Assembly (NCBI RefSeq): GCF_001466725.1
Contig: NZ_CP013650.1
Location: 1,364,001 to 1,428,000 of the forward strand
Length of the DNA stretch: 64,000 nucleotides
DNA from: Lacimicrobium alkaliphilum
GTDB lineage: Bacteria > Pseudomonadota > Gammaproteobacteria > Enterobacterales > Alteromonadaceae
Direction of reading: 5' to 3'
Shown here: in pieces, positions 43,730-54,483 of the stretch
How positions within the stretch are numbered: position 1 is the stretch's first letter
Layout: every line of letters begins with the position of its first letter
Position numbers and translations under genes: made by a program
The notes under the pieces: model-generated
Seen by the model: the letters and a program-made list of their open reading frames with translations, nothing else
What the model was told of the DNA's origin: nothing
Databases searched by the model: none

Positions 43730-44902
43730 TCAGTCTTCAAAACCCAGTTTAAGCTTGGCGTAGTCCATCAGGCGTTTGAACAATCCGCCCTCATTGACCT
43801 GTTGCAGAGTTACCAGTGGATAACTGGCGACATCTTCACCCTCTAGCTGTAAATACAGAGTGCCAACCACCTGACCTTTTGCCAGCGGCGCTTCGAGTTT
43901 GCTATCCAGTTCAAAGTTGGCTTGCAGGTTCTTACTCTGACCGCGGGGAATGGTAATAGGGGTATCCTGCATAATGCCCAGGTCTACCGTATCTCTGTCA
44001 CCCATAAAGATTTTGTGAGCCACAAAGCTCTCTCCTGCCTGATAAGGCACGATGGTCTCGAAAAACCGGAAGCCATATTTGAGCAGCTTGCGGTTTTCTT
44101 CTTTACGTGCTCTTTCGCTTTCCGTGCCCATGACTACAGAAATCAGACGCATATCATCCTGAATAGCTGAGGTAATCAGGCTGTATCCGGCCTCAGAAGT
44201 GTGGCCGGTTTTTACTCCATCGACCGCGAGACTTCGATCCCATAACAGGCTGTTGCGGTTATATTGTTTGATGCCATTAAAACTAAACTCTTTCTCAGAG
44301 TAGATTTGATAGACCTCCGGAACATCACGGATCAGCGCCGCAGAGAGAATCCCCATATCCCGCGGTGAGGTAAACTGTTCAGGGTTATCCAGGCCGTGGC
44401 TGTTGGCGAAGCGGGTGGATGTCATACCCAGCTTTTCGGCATAGGAATTCATCATACTGGCAAACGCATCCTCACTGCCGGCGATGTGCTCCGCCATGGC
44501 CACGCAGGCATCGTTGCCGGATTGCACAATAATTCCCCGTAGCAGGTCGCTGACACTGATCTGCTTACCCACTTCGATAAACATTTTTGAAGATTCCGGA
44601 AAGTTCTTGGCCCAGGCGTTTTCTGATACGGTCACCATATCCTGCATGGTAATGGCACCGGAGTTGAGCTCCTGACCAATTACATAAGCTGTCATGATCT
44701 TAGTCAGGCTTGCAGGAGCAAGGCGCATATCTGCATTTTTGGAGGCGATGACTTTACCCGTTTGGTAATCCATCAGCACATAGCCTTTGGCAGCCACTTC
44801 TGGTGCACTGGGAATGACTACCGCAGCTTGCGCTACTACGCTGGAGAAAAGGAAAAAGATGCTGAAAATTAGTCTGCCAGAAAAGTCTGTTATTGCTTGC
44901 AT
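43730..44902 (-). CDS. dacA: D-alanyl-D-alanine carboxypeptidase (PBP5/6 type)
   Basis: The 390-residue product has a signal peptide (VVAQA-A, about 1-27), the peptidase S11 active-site motifs SLTK (Ser65-Lys68), SGN (128-130) and KTG (231-233), a C-terminal PBP5-type beta domain (about 300-370) and an amphipathic C-terminal helix (LFKRLMDYAKLKLGFED) for membrane anchoring. It removes the terminal D-Ala from pentapeptides. The gene follows rlpA on the same strand in the conserved order mrdA-mrdB-rlpA-dacA. Confidence 0.95.
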   Translation of the reverse strand: MQAITDFSGRLIFSIFFLFSSVVAQAAVVIPSAPEVAAKGYVLMDYQTGKVIASKNADMRLAPASLTKIMTAYVIGQELNSGAITMQDMVTVSENAWAKNFPESSKMFIEVGKQISVSDLLRGIIVQSGNDACVAMAEHIAGSEDAFASMMNSYAEKLGMTSTRFANSHGLDNPEQFTSPRDMGILSAALIRDVPEVYQIYSEKEFSFNGIKQYNRNSLLWDRSLAVDGVKTGHTSEAGYSLITSAIQDDMRLISVVMGTESERARKEENRKLLKYGFRFFETIVPYQAGESFVAHKIFMGDRDTVDLGIMQDTPITIPRGQSKNLQANFELDSKLEAPLAKGQVVGTLYLQLEGEDVASYPLVTLQQVNEGGLFKRLMDYAKLKLGFED

Positions 44903-45077
44903 TACCCGTCCACTAAGTTGTTGTTAATCAAATATGTGATTGTTATTTTGCCCATTCTGGCAGCGAATCAGTAACACGTTATTTGCTGATACCGGTCCGG
45001 ACTACAGAGGTGACAATATAACATTAAAAGCCGTAGCTGTGTGCCTTTGCCGTTATTGCTGCTTCGGAATAAGGCAC
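44903..45077. other. rlpA-dacA spacer
   Basis: A 175-bp spacer without a gene. It may hold a secondary dacA promoter on the minus strand, but I could not identify a convincing -10/-35 pair. Confidence 0.3.
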
Positions 45078-45878
45078 TTAATGCGGTGCATAGAGCTGGT
45101 AGGCTCCCTGATAACCACTGCGTTTCAGTTCTTCGACTAAATCGCCCGCCGTCGATTTATCTTCAATGGGCCCAAGCCGCAATCTGTAGACACCATTAAA
45201 CGCCAGTAATTTCGTAGGTAACTGATAAAGATTTTCCAGCCCTCTGGCCAACTGTCTGACCTTGTTCTCATCACTTAAGGCCGCGACCTGTATAAACAGG
45301 GCCTGAGCGGCTTCCTTCTGCTCAGGAAGCAATGGTGGCTCACCGGCAATCATCATGCTGCCACTCTCATCAACATAAATGCTGTCGACCTGTACTTTTG
45401 CGGTACCGGTTTTGAGCATGTCCAGTTTCAGGGCAGCGGCGTAAGACAAATCAATGATGCGATTCCCGTGAAATGGCCCCCGATCATTAACCCGCACAAT
45501 CACCTGCCTATTATTTGCCAGGTTAGTCACTCTGACAAAAGAGGGCAGGGGGAGGGTTTTGTGCGCGGCACTCATCGTATACATATCGTACACTTCGCCA
45601 TTGGAGGTCAGGTGGCCGTGAAATTTCTGGCCGTACCAGGACGCTTCGCCTTGCTGGCTGAAATTCTGAGCACTTTGCATAGGCTGATAGGCTCTGCCAA
45701 ACACCTCATAGGGTGCGTTGCCCCTTGGTGTCAAGGGGACATAGACAGGTTGTGCATCGGTCAGTGAAATGTCCGATGGCGGACGCACAGGGGGCGAGTC
45801 ATTACGTTGACTGTAACGGCCCTGTTGTACTGTGCAGCCGGTCAAAACCAGTATCAGCGCATAAATGAACAGCTTCAT
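45078..45878 (-). CDS. rlpA: Septal ring lytic transglycosylase RlpA
   Basis: The 266-residue product is a lipoprotein (LVLTGC, Cys15). It has the double-psi beta-barrel with the RlpA signature GEASWYGQKFHGHLTSNGEVYDM, ending in VNDRGPFHGNRIIDLSYAAA, and a C-terminal SPOR domain (about 190-265) that binds denuded glycan. The catalytic Asp and His lie in VRVNDRGPFHG. It cleaves septal or side-wall glycan and outer-membrane location is expected. It follows mrdB with a 6-bp gap. Confidence 0.95.
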   Translation of the reverse strand: MKLFIYALILVLTGCTVQQGRYSQRNDSPPVRPPSDISLTDAQPVYVPLTPRGNAPYEVFGRAYQPMQSAQNFSQQGEASWYGQKFHGHLTSNGEVYDMYTMSAAHKTLPLPSFVRVTNLANNRQVIVRVNDRGPFHGNRIIDLSYAAALKLDMLKTGTAKVQVDSIYVDESGSMMIAGEPPLLPEQKEAAQALFIQVAALSDENKVRQLARGLENLYQLPTKLLAFNGVYRLRLGPIEDKSTAGDLVEELKRSGYQGAYQLYAPH

Positions 45879-45884
45879 CTTTTG

Positions 45885-47002
45885 TTATTCTCTCGATAGC
45901 AGACGTTTTTGCGTACCTATCCCCATCAGAATGCCAAATCCGGCCAGCAATGTCACCATTGATGTACCACCATAACTGATCAGCGGCAAAGGCACACCGA
46001 CCACAGGCAGCAAGCCAGAGACCATACCCATATTGACGAAAACGTAGATAAAAAATGTCAGGGTTATGCTGCCGGCAAGCAATTTGCTGTAGGCTTCCTG
46101 AGCACGCATCGCAATGATCATTCCTCTTACCACAATAAAGGCGTAAAGGGTCAGCAGCAGTACAATACCGGTAAAACCAAATTCCTCACTGAATACAGAG
46201 AATATAAAGTCAGTATGCCGTTCCGGTAAAAACTCCAGTTGCGACTGGGTGCCCTGTAACCAGCCTTTGCCGGGAATACCACCGGAGCCGATAGCAATTT
46301 TCGACTGAATAATATGATAGCCCGAACCCAGCGGATCGGACTCAGGGTTCAGAAAGGTCAGTACCCGCTGTTTCTGATAGTCCTTCATCAGGAACATCCA
46401 CATTATCGGAGCAAATGCAGAGCCCAGTGCGGCGATAGTGCCGATAATTTTCCAACTGGTACCGGCGAGAAACAGCACAAACAGCCCGGCACTGGCCAGC
46501 AACAATGAGGTACCCAGATCCGGTTGCTTGGCAACCAGCAATGTCGGTACAGCCATTAACCCAAAACCTACCACGATATGCAGGATCCGCGGGGGCAAAT
46601 TAAACCGGCTGATATACCAGGCCACCATCATGGGGACAGCCAGCTTCATGATCTCAGAAGGCTGGAAGCGCATAAACCCCAGATCCAGCCACCGCTGCGC
46701 GCCTTTTCCTACGGTGCCGAACAGCAATACCGCAATCAGCATCAGTACGCCCAGTACATAAAAATGTATGGATAAGCGGCGGTAAACAAGGGGAGGAATC
46801 TGCGCCAGCAAAATCATAACGCCAAGGGCCACTGCCAGCCTGATACCCTGGCGGATGATCAGGTCTATGTCTTTACCCCCGCGCTGTATATCACCACCAG
46901 CCCGGTGCCCATTAACAGCAACAAACCGAGAAGCAGAGGCAGATCAATATGCATCCGCTGCCAGATACTGTTTGGGTTGGCTTCCAGTTTATTTCGCAGC
47001 AT
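45885..47002 (-). pseudogene. mrdB: Rod shape-determining protein RodA (MrdB) with an apparent one-base frameshift
   Basis: The start ATG at 47002 overlaps the end of mrdA by 14 bases. The first 42 codons read [20 protein letters not shown] and a membrane helix ending VVIYSAG, then a run of five Gs (46876-46880) puts the frame into VKT-stop (TAG at 46865-46867). Adding one G gives YSAGGKDID and continues in frame through the rest of RodA (SEDS glycosyltransferase) to 45885, for a total of about 372 residues, the normal length. The downstream frame contains the conserved [14 protein letters not shown] [15 protein letters not shown], the ISYGGTSM loop and ten helices. RodA polymerises glycan strands with PBP2 and is essential in rod-shaped relatives. 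The defect is either a sequencing error in the G run or a real lesion. Confidence 0.85.
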
Positions 47003-48866
47003 AGTTACCACTTTCTTTGTTAGCGAAATAGTAATCCATCACTTTTCGGGCAATGGGGGCGGCCTGAGAGCTGCCGCCACCGGCATTTTCCATGGCAACC
47101 GTCACCACAATTTCCGGCGCATCGTAGGGTGCATAGCCGATGTACATGGCATTGTCTTTGTGGTGATCCGCGATAGTTTCTTCATCATACTCTTCGTCCA
47201 TCGCGATACCTATTACCTGAGCGGTGCCCGTCTTACCGGCGGAAATATAATCTGTATCCTTGAACGCATTTCTGGCTGTGCCATGTTCACTGTTTACCGT
47301 GCCATGCATGGCATCGAGCACCACGTCCCAGTTTTCTGGTGAATTGAGCACGATGGGCTGGAGTTCTTTGGGGGCTGCCAGATGCAGTTGGTTGTCAGTA
47401 TAGTGCCCGCGCAACACCTGCGGCACAAAGCGCACACCCCGGTTGACCAGCGTGGTGACGGATTTTGCCAGTTGCAACGGGGTCGATGTCCAGTAGCTCT
47501 GACCTATGCCAACGGATATTGTATCGCCAATGTACCAGGGCTCGTTATAGCGGGCCCGTTTCCAGCCTCGGCTGGGCATATTGGCCGCAGATTCTTCGTA
47601 CAGATCGATGCCGGTGTAATCACCGAAACCGAATTGCGTCATCATATCACTGATATTGTCTATGCCGGTTTTATAGGCCAGATCGTAGAAAAAGATATCA
47701 CAGGAGACCTCAATAGATTTTTTTACGTCCACCCAGCCATGGCCCCATTTTTTCCAGTCACGCCAGGGGCGTTCTACATTTCGAAGCTTGTAGGTGCCGC
47801 GATCAAACATGCGGGTCTCTTCGGTAATAACACCCTGTTCCAGGCCCAGCAGCGCAAGATGTGGCTTGACGGTAGAGGCGGGTGGGTACTGCCCCTGTGT
47901 CGCGCGGTTAATCAGTGGTCTGTCTCTGGATTGCAGGAGTTTCTGATAGTCTTTGCTGCTGATGCCATGTACAAACAAATTGGGGTTATAACTGGGGTTA
48001 CTGTATAGCGCCATTACACCGCCATTTCTTGGGTCAAGAACGACAACGGAACCCCGGTATCCCTCGAGTGCCTTTTGAATAACCTGCTGCAGTCTGACAT
48101 CCACATTCAGTACCAGATCCTCTCCGGGTACCGGAGGCTGGAATTTCAGCGTACGAATAATACGCCCCTGATTGTTGACTTCGACTTCCTGATAGCCGAC
48201 CTCACCATGCAATTTTCTCTCGTGGAATTTTTCCACACCCAGTTTGCCAATGTTGTAGGTGGCAGCGTAGTTCTCGGCTTGCCCCCCTTCGATCAGCTTT
48301 TGTAGATCTTTCTTATTGATTCTGGCTACATAGCCGAGCAGATGAGTCAGTGTTTCAGCATAAGGGTAATGTCTGGTAAGACGGGCCTCTACGGAGATGC
48401 CCGGGTATTTATGTTGATGTGCGGAAAATAATGCCACTTCCTCATGGCTGAGTCTGGCCTTGAGGCTGACGGGACGAAACCGTCGATGATTTTTCAGTTC
48501 ATCGCGAAAATCACTGATGTCGTCCTCCGACAGATCAAGCAACTGGCTCAGACTGGTAAGGCTGGCTTCCAGATCTGTTACCTGCTCCGGTATTACCTCG
48601 AGACTGAAGGTGGGACGATTCTCAGCCAGTAACAGTCCGTTGCGGTCATATATCAGACCCCTGTTGGGCGCCACCGGCAACACTTTGATGCGGTTACCAT
48701 TGGAGCGCGTCTGATAGTCAGTGTACTTGGTGACCTGAAGGTAATAGAGGTTGCTCACCAGGGTTACGATCAGTGCTGCAATGCCCAGCAGCGCGATCAC
48801 AGTCCTGCGCGCAAACAGATTAGCTTCTGCGGTATGATCTCTGATGGTAATGCGTTTTGGAGGCAC
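46989..48866 (-). CDS. mrdA: Penicillin-binding protein 2
   Basis: The 625-residue product starts at a GTG (48864-48866) with AGAG and TAAC upstream. It has a cytoplasmic tail, one membrane helix (about 23-43), a pedestal domain, and a transpeptidase domain with STVK (Ser331-Lys334), SCD (388-390), and KTG (545-547), the PBP2 form of the triad. It cross-links glycan during cell elongation together with RodA. The product continues to the ESGNYAAK end overlapping the mrdB start. It follows rlmH with a 1-base gap. Confidence 0.96.
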   Translation of the reverse strand: MPPKRITIRDHTAEANLFARRTVIALLGIAALIVTLVSNLYYLQVTKYTDYQTRSNGNRIKVLPVAPNRGLIYDRNGLLLAENRPTFSLEVIPEQVTDLEASLTSLSQLLDLSEDDISDFRDELKNHRRFRPVSLKARLSHEEVALFSAHQHKYPGISVEARLTRHYPYAETLTHLLGYVARINKKDLQKLIEGGQAENYAATYNIGKLGVEKFHERKLHGEVGYQEVEVNNQGRIIRTLKFQPPVPGEDLVLNVDVRLQQVIQKALEGYRGSVVVLDPRNGGVMALYSNPSYNPNLFVHGISSKDYQKLLQSRDRPLINRATQGQYPPASTVKPHLALLGLEQGVITEETRMFDRGTYKLRNVERPWRDWKKWGHGWVDVKKSIEVSCDIFFYDLAYKTGIDNISDMMTQFGFGDYTGIDLYEESAANMPSRGWKRARYNEPWYIGDTISVGIGQSYWTSTPLQLAKSVTTLVNRGVRFVPQVLRGHYTDNQLHLAAPKELQPIVLNSPENWDVVLDAMHGTVNSEHGTARNAFKDTDYISAGKTGTAQVIGIAMDEEYDEETIADHHKDNAMYIGYAPYDAPEIVVTVAMENAGGGSSQAAPIARKVMDYYFANKESGNYAAK

Positions 48867-48867
48867 G

Positions 48868-49338
48868 TTACTCTCTGTGGTATGGATGGTTATTATTCAA
48901 CGACCAGGCCCGGTATAAACTCTCTGCCAATAATATCCGCACCAGTGGATGTGGCAAGGTCAAGGCCGACAGAGACCAGCGTTGTTCGGCGGCTGAGATA
49001 CAATCTGGTGCGAGTCCCTCAGGGCCTCCTACCAGGAGGCTGACATCCCGACCGTCCATCTGCCAGCGTTGCATCTGTCCGGCCAGCTGTGGCGTGGTCC
49101 AGGGCCTGCCTGTAACCTCCAGGGTGACAATCCTGTTGCCTTTCGGGATGGCAGCAAGCATGGACTCTCCCTCTTTTTTCAGAATACGGCCGATGTCTGC
49201 GTTTTTACCACGTTTGCCTGCGGTGATCTCGGTCAGTTGCACCGGCATATCCGGTGGGAAACGACGCAGGTACTCGTTAAAGCCTTGCTCAACCCAGTCT
49301 GGCATTTTACTGCCTACCGCAATTAACTGAACGCGCAA
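48868..49338 (-). CDS. rlmH: 23S rRNA pseudouridine1915 N3-methyltransferase RlmH
   Basis: I place the start at TTG (49336-49338), because it yields [27 protein letters not shown], the normal N-terminus, with GGGGG upstream and only one base after the rsfS stop; the longer frame upstream reads into rsfS and has no homology. The 156-residue SPOUT protein has the [14 protein letters not shown] [40 protein letters not shown] and [22 protein letters not shown] motifs and the NHPYHRE end. It methylates N3 of pseudouridine 1915 on 70S ribosomes. Confidence 0.95.
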   Translation of the reverse strand: MRVQLIAVGSKMPDWVEQGFNEYLRRFPPDMPVQLTEITAGKRGKNADIGRILKKEGESMLAAIPKGNRIVTLEVTGRPWTTPQLAGQMQRWQMDGRDVSLLVGGPEGLAPDCISAAEQRWSLSALTLPHPLVRILLAESLYRAWSLNNNHPYHRE

Positions 49339-49339
49339 A

Positions 49340-49657
49340 TTACCCCCAGAGTTTTTCCAGCTGATAGAAATCCCGGGTTTCATCCTGCATCACGTGGACG
49401 ATGATATCACCCAGATCTACCAGCACCCACTCACCGGTGTCCTGCCCTTCAATGCTCAATGGTGCGTGATTGGCGTGCTTTGTGGCCTCAACCAGCTTTT
49501 CGGCGATCGAATTAACATGGCGTTTCGAGTTGCCTGAGCAGACCAGCATCATATCGGTAATACTGGATTTTCCGGTCACATCCAGAGTCACTATGTCCCT
49601 GCTTTTTGCGTCTTCCAGTTTATCCAGAACAAAGTCTTTAAGTTGTTGGGTTTCCAA
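49340..49657 (-). CDS. rsfS: Ribosomal silencing factor RsfS
   Basis: The 105-residue product is of the RsfS/Iojap family, with [22 protein letters not shown] and [29 protein letters not shown] as the conserved core. It binds L14 and blocks 30S-50S joining when nutrients are short. It sits between nadD and rlmH in the usual order. Confidence 0.95.
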   Translation of the reverse strand: METQQLKDFVLDKLEDAKSRDIVTLDVTGKSSITDMMLVCSGNSKRHVNSIAEKLVEATKHANHAPLSIEGQDTGEWVLVDLGDIIVHVMQDETRDFYQLEKLWG

Positions 49658-49686
49658 AAAAGCTCCTGATTGTTTAAATATGGCGA

Positions 49687-50364
49687 CTACGCCCGTTTTT
49701 GGTAAAGTTGGTGTTGCTGAATATAGTCCAGTACACCGGCCGGTAACCAGGCAGGATTAATATCACCCTGATTAAGCGCTGTCCTGATAGCGGTCGATGA
49801 TACCGGTACAAGACTGGTCTTGGCCAGATAGATCAGACCACAGGCCTTGTGTTTTAGCGCCCCGGGGTCATCAGTTTGTCGCTCACTCACCAACCTGGCT
49901 ATATTGACATTAAAATCCGGTAAAATATCCCCCCGCTGACAGACCACCAGATGACAGTACTCGAACAATGATTGCCATTCATGCCAGGAGTCCAGATTAC
50001 ACAGAGAATCCATACCGATAAAAAACACCAGTGGCAGGTGGTTGCCGAACTCAGTCCGAAAGTCTCTCAGAGTATCTACGCTGTAAGAAGGTTTATTCCA
50101 TTTCAGCTCTCTGCTGTCGACTACAAATAACGGCCACTGCTTACAGGCCAGCTCCAGCATGGCCAGCCTATGTTCCGGGCTGCTGTGCGGCATCTGTTTA
50201 TGGGGTGGAATATGACAGGGCAGCAGACGTACCTGTTCAAGCCCCAGTTCTTTTGATGCCTCAGATACGGGTTGCAAATGACCGATATGAACCGGATCAA
50301 AGGTGCCGCCTAATATTGCCAGCATATCACCAGATAAATCAGTATTTATCGCAGCGTCTGACAT
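49687..50364 (-). CDS. nadD: Nicotinate-nucleotide adenylyltransferase
   Basis: The 225-residue product has the nucleotidyltransferase signature LGGTFDPVHIGHLQ (about residues 18-31) and the ISSTAIR-like VSSTAIRTALNQG near the end. It adenylates nicotinate mononucleotide for NAD synthesis. The start ATG at 50364 overlaps the holA stop by one base. The first 13 residues (MSDAAINTDLSGD) are extra relative to E. coli, and an internal ATG follows them. Confidence 0.94.
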   Translation of the reverse strand: MSDAAINTDLSGDMLAILGGTFDPVHIGHLQPVSEASKELGLEQVRLLPCHIPPHKQMPHSSPEHRLAMLELACKQWPLFVVDSRELKWNKPSYSVDTLRDFRTEFGNHLPLVFFIGMDSLCNLDSWHEWQSLFEYCHLVVCQRGDILPDFNVNIARLVSERQTDDPGALKHKACGLIYLAKTSLVPVSSTAIRTALNQGDINPAWLPAGVLDYIQQHQLYQKRA

Positions 50365-51398
50365 CAGTTATAGTCCAGCGCAATATCAGCCAGTGGCATG
50401 GGGATAAACATCAGGCACAAATGACAGAGTTCAATATAAGGTCGTGGCACTGAGGATTGTTTGATGGCCTGATCGAAGCAGGCAAGCTTATCAGCCATTT
50501 GCGACAATTGATTGCTGTCGAGGCGCTGCAGAGCCTGCTGATAAAGCGGCTGGCGGTTGCGCCATATTCTGTGCTGATTCCACAAACTGTGCAGTGCAGC
50601 GCCCTGACTAACGGCTTGCTGCAGAGTTCGCAGAGTCTGCCATTCCCTGACCAGCGCCCATAATACGATAGTGGGTTCCACACCTTCGGTTTCGAGCCGG
50701 TAGAGCATCTTCACAGCCCGTTGCGGATCACCCGCCAGCAGCACATCGATTAACTGAAATACGGTAAAGCGTGACTGGTCCACTATGGCTTTTTCAGCTT
50801 GCTCGAGGGTTAACTGGCCGGACGGATAAATCAGCGCCAGTTTTTCTATTTCCTGTCTCGCTGCCAGCAGATTGCCTTCGCAATAGTCACTTAAAAGTTT
50901 AACCAGTTCCGGGAACGCCTGAATGCCAACTTTCTGTAATCGTTCTGAAATCCAACGATTCAGGTGCTGTCCCTCAAGAGGGTAACAGGGAATAAAGACG
51001 CCATGCTGATCCAGACTTTTAAACCACTTTGTATTTTGCACATCCTTGCCGATGCGTCCGCCGTGAATCAGAATCAGCACATCGGGGTTAGGGGATTGTG
51101 CGAGACTTTGTAATACCTTCGCGCCCTCCGCCCCGGGTTTTCCTGTGGCCAGTTCCAGCTCTATCATTTGCCGGCTGCTGAATAAAGAAAGGGTCTGACT
51201 GGCTTCTATCAGGCTGTTCCAGTTAAATCCTGTATCGACGGTCAGGCTCTGGCGTTCATCAAAGCCTTCAGCCCGGGCCCGATCGCGTACCGCCTGAATG
51301 CATTCCATTTGTTGCTGGGGTTCATCACCGAATATCAGATAGAAAGCCTGCAGACCTTTGTTGAGGCTGTCCGTTAAACGATTTGGGTAGAGCTGCAT
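50364..51398 (-). CDS. holA: DNA polymerase III subunit delta
   Basis: The 344-residue clamp-loader subunit has an AAA+-like N domain (MQLYPNRLTDSLNKGLQAFYLIFGDEPQQQMECIQAVRD) and the helical C domain with DQSRFTVFQLIDVLLAGDPQRAVKML. It opens the beta clamp. It overlaps by one base with both lptE upstream and nadD downstream, indicating an operon. Confidence 0.94.
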   Translation of the reverse strand: MQLYPNRLTDSLNKGLQAFYLIFGDEPQQQMECIQAVRDRARAEGFDERQSLTVDTGFNWNSLIEASQTLSLFSSRQMIELELATGKPGAEGAKVLQSLAQSPNPDVLILIHGGRIGKDVQNTKWFKSLDQHGVFIPCYPLEGQHLNRWISERLQKVGIQAFPELVKLLSDYCEGNLLAARQEIEKLALIYPSGQLTLEQAEKAIVDQSRFTVFQLIDVLLAGDPQRAVKMLYRLETEGVEPTIVLWALVREWQTLRTLQQAVSQGAALHSLWNQHRIWRNRQPLYQQALQRLDSNQLSQMADKLACFDQAIKQSSVPRPYIELCHLCLMFIPMPLADIALDYN

Positions 51399-51898
51399 CA
51401 GAGTTCCTGATTACTGAGCCGGCTTAACTGGCGGATAATACGCTCAGCAGCAAGCTGACGAAGCTCGTCCAGGATCAGATTCAGTTCCCGCGACTTGGCC
51501 AGCACGGCGTTGGGATCATCCTGGTATTCCCGGCTGAGATCAACGGTGAATAACAGTGGTTCCTGTTCTGGCAATTGTACTTCGTAGCGTACCTGATAAA
51601 TCAGTTCATACTCAGCCACCTGACCCGTTCTGAACAGGGACAACAGTTCCCGTTCCAGCTTTTCCGGGTATAGGTAAAGTACCGCGGCGGAGGTTTGAGG
51701 TTGCGGCAATAAAGTTACTGAATACCGTTCTAATCTGTCCTTCATCGCTCTGACTAAAGGCGCATGAGGATTACTGCCGCTAAGGTGTAGTTCGCGAAAC
51801 GGACTGCCCAGCGGATCGGCGCCGCGCAATGTAAAACCACAGCTGCTGAGCATCAGGCTCAGCAGCGGTAACATCAGGATAACCGCCAGGCGTTTCAT
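51398..51898 (-). CDS. lptE: LPS-assembly lipoprotein LptE
   Basis: The 166-residue product has a lipobox LMLSSC (Cys20) followed by GFTLRGADPLGSPF, the typical LptE start, and a soluble domain containing LIYQVRYEVQLPEQEPL. It plugs the LptD barrel in the outer membrane and helps insert lipopolysaccharide. Start overlaps the leuS stop (ATGA). Confidence 0.93.
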   Translation of the reverse strand: MKRLAVILMLPLLSLMLSSCGFTLRGADPLGSPFRELHLSGSNPHAPLVRAMKDRLERYSVTLLPQPQTSAAVLYLYPEKLERELLSLFRTGQVAEYELIYQVRYEVQLPEQEPLLFTVDLSREYQDDPNAVLAKSRELNLILDELRQLAAERIIRQLSRLSNQEL

Positions 51899-54483
51899 CA
51901 GTTAGCCACAATATTCAGCAGTTTACCGGGCACGTAAATGACTTTACGCAGGGTTTTACCATCCGTGTGCTGGCTGACATTGGCCTGCGCCATTGCCAGA
52001 TCCTGGACCTGCTGCTGGGCGGCATCAGCCGGTACGGTCATTTTTGCCCGTACTTTGCCATTTACCTGCACCACGATCAGTTTCTCATCTTCAACCAGGG
52101 CAGCGTCATCAGCCTGTGGCCAGTCACTGAATTCAATTTCTGTGTCTTTGCCCAGTTGTTGCCACAATTCATGGCAAATATGCGGCGTAATAGGGTTAAG
52201 CAGCGCCAGCACGATTTCTATGGCTTCACGCATTAAGGCGCGATCCACCTGAGTGTCCTGCGGTGCTTTTTGCAGGTGGTTCATCAGTTCCATCACCGCC
52301 GCAATCGCAGTATTAAAGGTTTGTCTGCGGCCCAGATCATCGGTAACTTTGACCAGTGTCTTGTGTACTTCTCTGCGCAGGGCTTTCTGATCGGCGTTCA
52401 ACGCCCCTTTGTCCAGCGCTGGAGCGTCACCGGCGAGCAGATGTTCCTGAACCAGCTTCCACAAACGCTTCAGGAAACGGTGAGCGCCATCGACCCCTGA
52501 ATCAAGCCATTCAAGGGTTTGCTCTGGCGGCGCCGCGAACATGGTAAACAGGCGAATGGTATCGGCGCCATACTGGTCAATGACCTGTTGTGGGTTGATG
52601 CCGTTGTTTTTGGACTTGGACATCTTGGTCATGCCGCCATGGATCACTTCCTGCCCATCGCTGCGCAGCACCGCTTTAACAATGCGGCCTTTTTCGTCCT
52701 TTTCCACATCCACATCGGCAGGGTTGTACCATGTCTTCGCGCCTTTGCTGTCTTCGCGATAATAGGAGTCGGCCAGTACCATGCCCTGACACAATAACCG
52801 CTTATAGGGCTCATCGGAGTCCACCAGGCCTTCGTCACGCAGTAATTTGTGGAAAAAACGCGAATACAAAAGGTGCAATATGGCATGTTCAATACCACCA
52901 ATGTACTGATCCACAGGCAGCCAGTAGTTGGCTTCTTCGGGATCCACCATGCCCTGTTGATATTGGGCACTGCAATAACGGGCGTAATACCAGGAGGACT
53001 CCATAAAGGTGTCGAAAGTATCGGTTTCACGACGGGCCGGCTGGCCCTGATATTCTGCCGCTGACCAGTCGCTGTCGCCTTTGATAGGGGAGGTCACACC
53101 ATCCATCACCACATCTTCAGGTAATCTGACCGGCAATTGTTCAGTGGGCACAGGAACCGATTCGCCATTCTCCAGGTTCAGCATCGGGATAGGCGCTCCC
53201 CAATAACGCTGACGGGAGACGCCCCAGTCCCGCAGGCGATAATTTACCGTGCGCTTACCTTTGCCCAGCGCGGTCAGTTTTTCGGCGATGGCATCAAAGG
53301 CCTTGTCTGAGCTCAGGCCGTCAAATTCACCGGAGTTGATCAACAGGCCTTTATCGGTGTAGGCACCCTGGCTGATATCACAATCGCTGCCATCAGCGGG
53401 TTTGATCACCTGTTTAATCTCAATATTGTATTTGTGCGCAAATTCCCAGTCCCGCTGATCATGCCCGGGTACGGCCATCACAGCACCGGAGCCGTAATCC
53501 ATCAGTACAAAGTTGGCGACCCACACTGGTACCTGTTTGCCGGTCAGCGGGTGCACGGCAAAAAGACCGGTATTACAGCCTTTTTTCTCCATGGTGGCGA
53601 TATCGGCCTCGGCCACCTTGCTGTTTTTACACTCATCGATAAAGGCGGACAGCTCAGGGCTGTTTTCAGCGGCCTTGAGTGCCAGCGGATGCTGTGCGGC
53701 AAGGGCCACATAGCTTACGCCCATCAGGGTATCCGGGCGGGTAGTGTAGACGTCGAAATCGGCAGTGCTATCAGCCAGCGAGAAGGTAAGTTCAACGCCT
53801 TCTGAGCGGCCAATCCAGTTGCGCTGCATGGCTCTGACCTGATCCGGCCAGTCTTCCAGCTTCTCCAGATCGTCGAGCAGTTGCTGTGCATAATCGGTGA
53901 TTTTGATAAACCACTGGGGAATTTCTTTCTGCTCAACCAGCGCCCCCGAGCGCCAGCCCCGGCCATCGATAACCTGTTCATTGGCCAGCACAGTCTGATC
54001 CACAGGATCCCAGTTCACAGTGGCGTTTTTCTTATACACCAGACCTTTTTCGTACAAACGGGTAAAGAACCACTGCTCCCATTTATAGTAATCAGGCTTA
54101 CAGGTGGTGACTTCGCGTTTCCAGTCATAGCCAAAACCTAATGACCTGAGCTGTTCTTTCATATAATCAATATTGGCGTAGGTCCATTTAGCCGGTGCTG
54201 TTTTATTCTCTATTGCGGCATTTTCAGCCGGTAAGCCAAATGCATCCCAGCCCATGGGTTGCATAACATTTTTGCCCTGCATGCGCTGAAAACGGCTGAT
54301 CACATCGCCAATGGTATAATTACGCACGTGGCCCATGTGCAGTCGGCCACTCGGATAGGGGAACATAGACAGGCAGTAAAATTTTTCCTTGTTTTCATTC
54401 ACTCTGGCTGAAAACAGATCGCTTTGTTGCCAGTGTTGCTGAACCTTTTTTTCTATTTGCTGAGGATTATACTGTCTTTCCAT
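51898..54483 (-). CDS. leuS: Leucyl-tRNA synthetase
   Basis: The ATG at 54483 gives an 861-residue protein starting [18 protein letters not shown]; the frame extends 81 codons further upstream but without protein-like sequence. The signatures are [12 protein letters not shown] (HIGH) in the Rossmann fold, an inserted editing domain (about 225-415) with [20 protein letters not shown], and [11 protein letters not shown] (KMSKS). It charges tRNA-Leu and hydrolyses mischarged norvaline or isoleucine. The RBS is weak (GGAAC). First gene of the leuS-to-dacA unit. Confidence 0.97.
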   Translation of the reverse strand: MERQYNPQQIEKKVQQHWQQSDLFSARVNENKEKFYCLSMFPYPSGRLHMGHVRNYTIGDVISRFQRMQGKNVMQPMGWDAFGLPAENAAIENKTAPAKWTYANIDYMKEQLRSLGFGYDWKREVTTCKPDYYKWEQWFFTRLYEKGLVYKKNATVNWDPVDQTVLANEQVIDGRGWRSGALVEQKEIPQWFIKITDYAQQLLDDLEKLEDWPDQVRAMQRNWIGRSEGVELTFSLADSTADFDVYTTRPDTLMGVSYVALAAQHPLALKAAENSPELSAFIDECKNSKVAEADIATMEKKGCNTGLFAVHPLTGKQVPVWVANFVLMDYGSGAVMAVPGHDQRDWEFAHKYNIEIKQVIKPADGSDCDISQGAYTDKGLLINSGEFDGLSSDKAFDAIAEKLTALGKGKRTVNYRLRDWGVSRQRYWGAPIPMLNLENGESVPVPTEQLPVRLPEDVVMDGVTSPIKGDSDWSAAEYQGQPARRETDTFDTFMESSWYYARYCSAQYQQGMVDPEEANYWLPVDQYIGGIEHAILHLLYSRFFHKLLRDEGLVDSDEPYKRLLCQGMVLADSYYREDSKGAKTWYNPADVDVEKDEKGRIVKAVLRSDGQEVIHGGMTKMSKSKNNGINPQQVIDQYGADTIRLFTMFAAPPEQTLEWLDSGVDGAHRFLKRLWKLVQEHLLAGDAPALDKGALNADQKALRREVHKTLVKVTDDLGRRQTFNTAIAAVMELMNHLQKAPQDTQVDRALMREAIEIVLALLNPITPHICHELWQQLGKDTEIEFSDWPQADDAALVEDEKLIVVQVNGKVRAKMTVPADAAQQQVQDLAMAQANVSQHTDGKTLRKVIYVPGKLLNIVAN

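Noticed and set aside
45885..46832. A complete short RodA starting at a GTG at 46832
   Set aside because: It would lack the first two membrane segments; the upstream ATG at 47002 overlapping mrdA plus a one-base shift in the G run explains the gene better.
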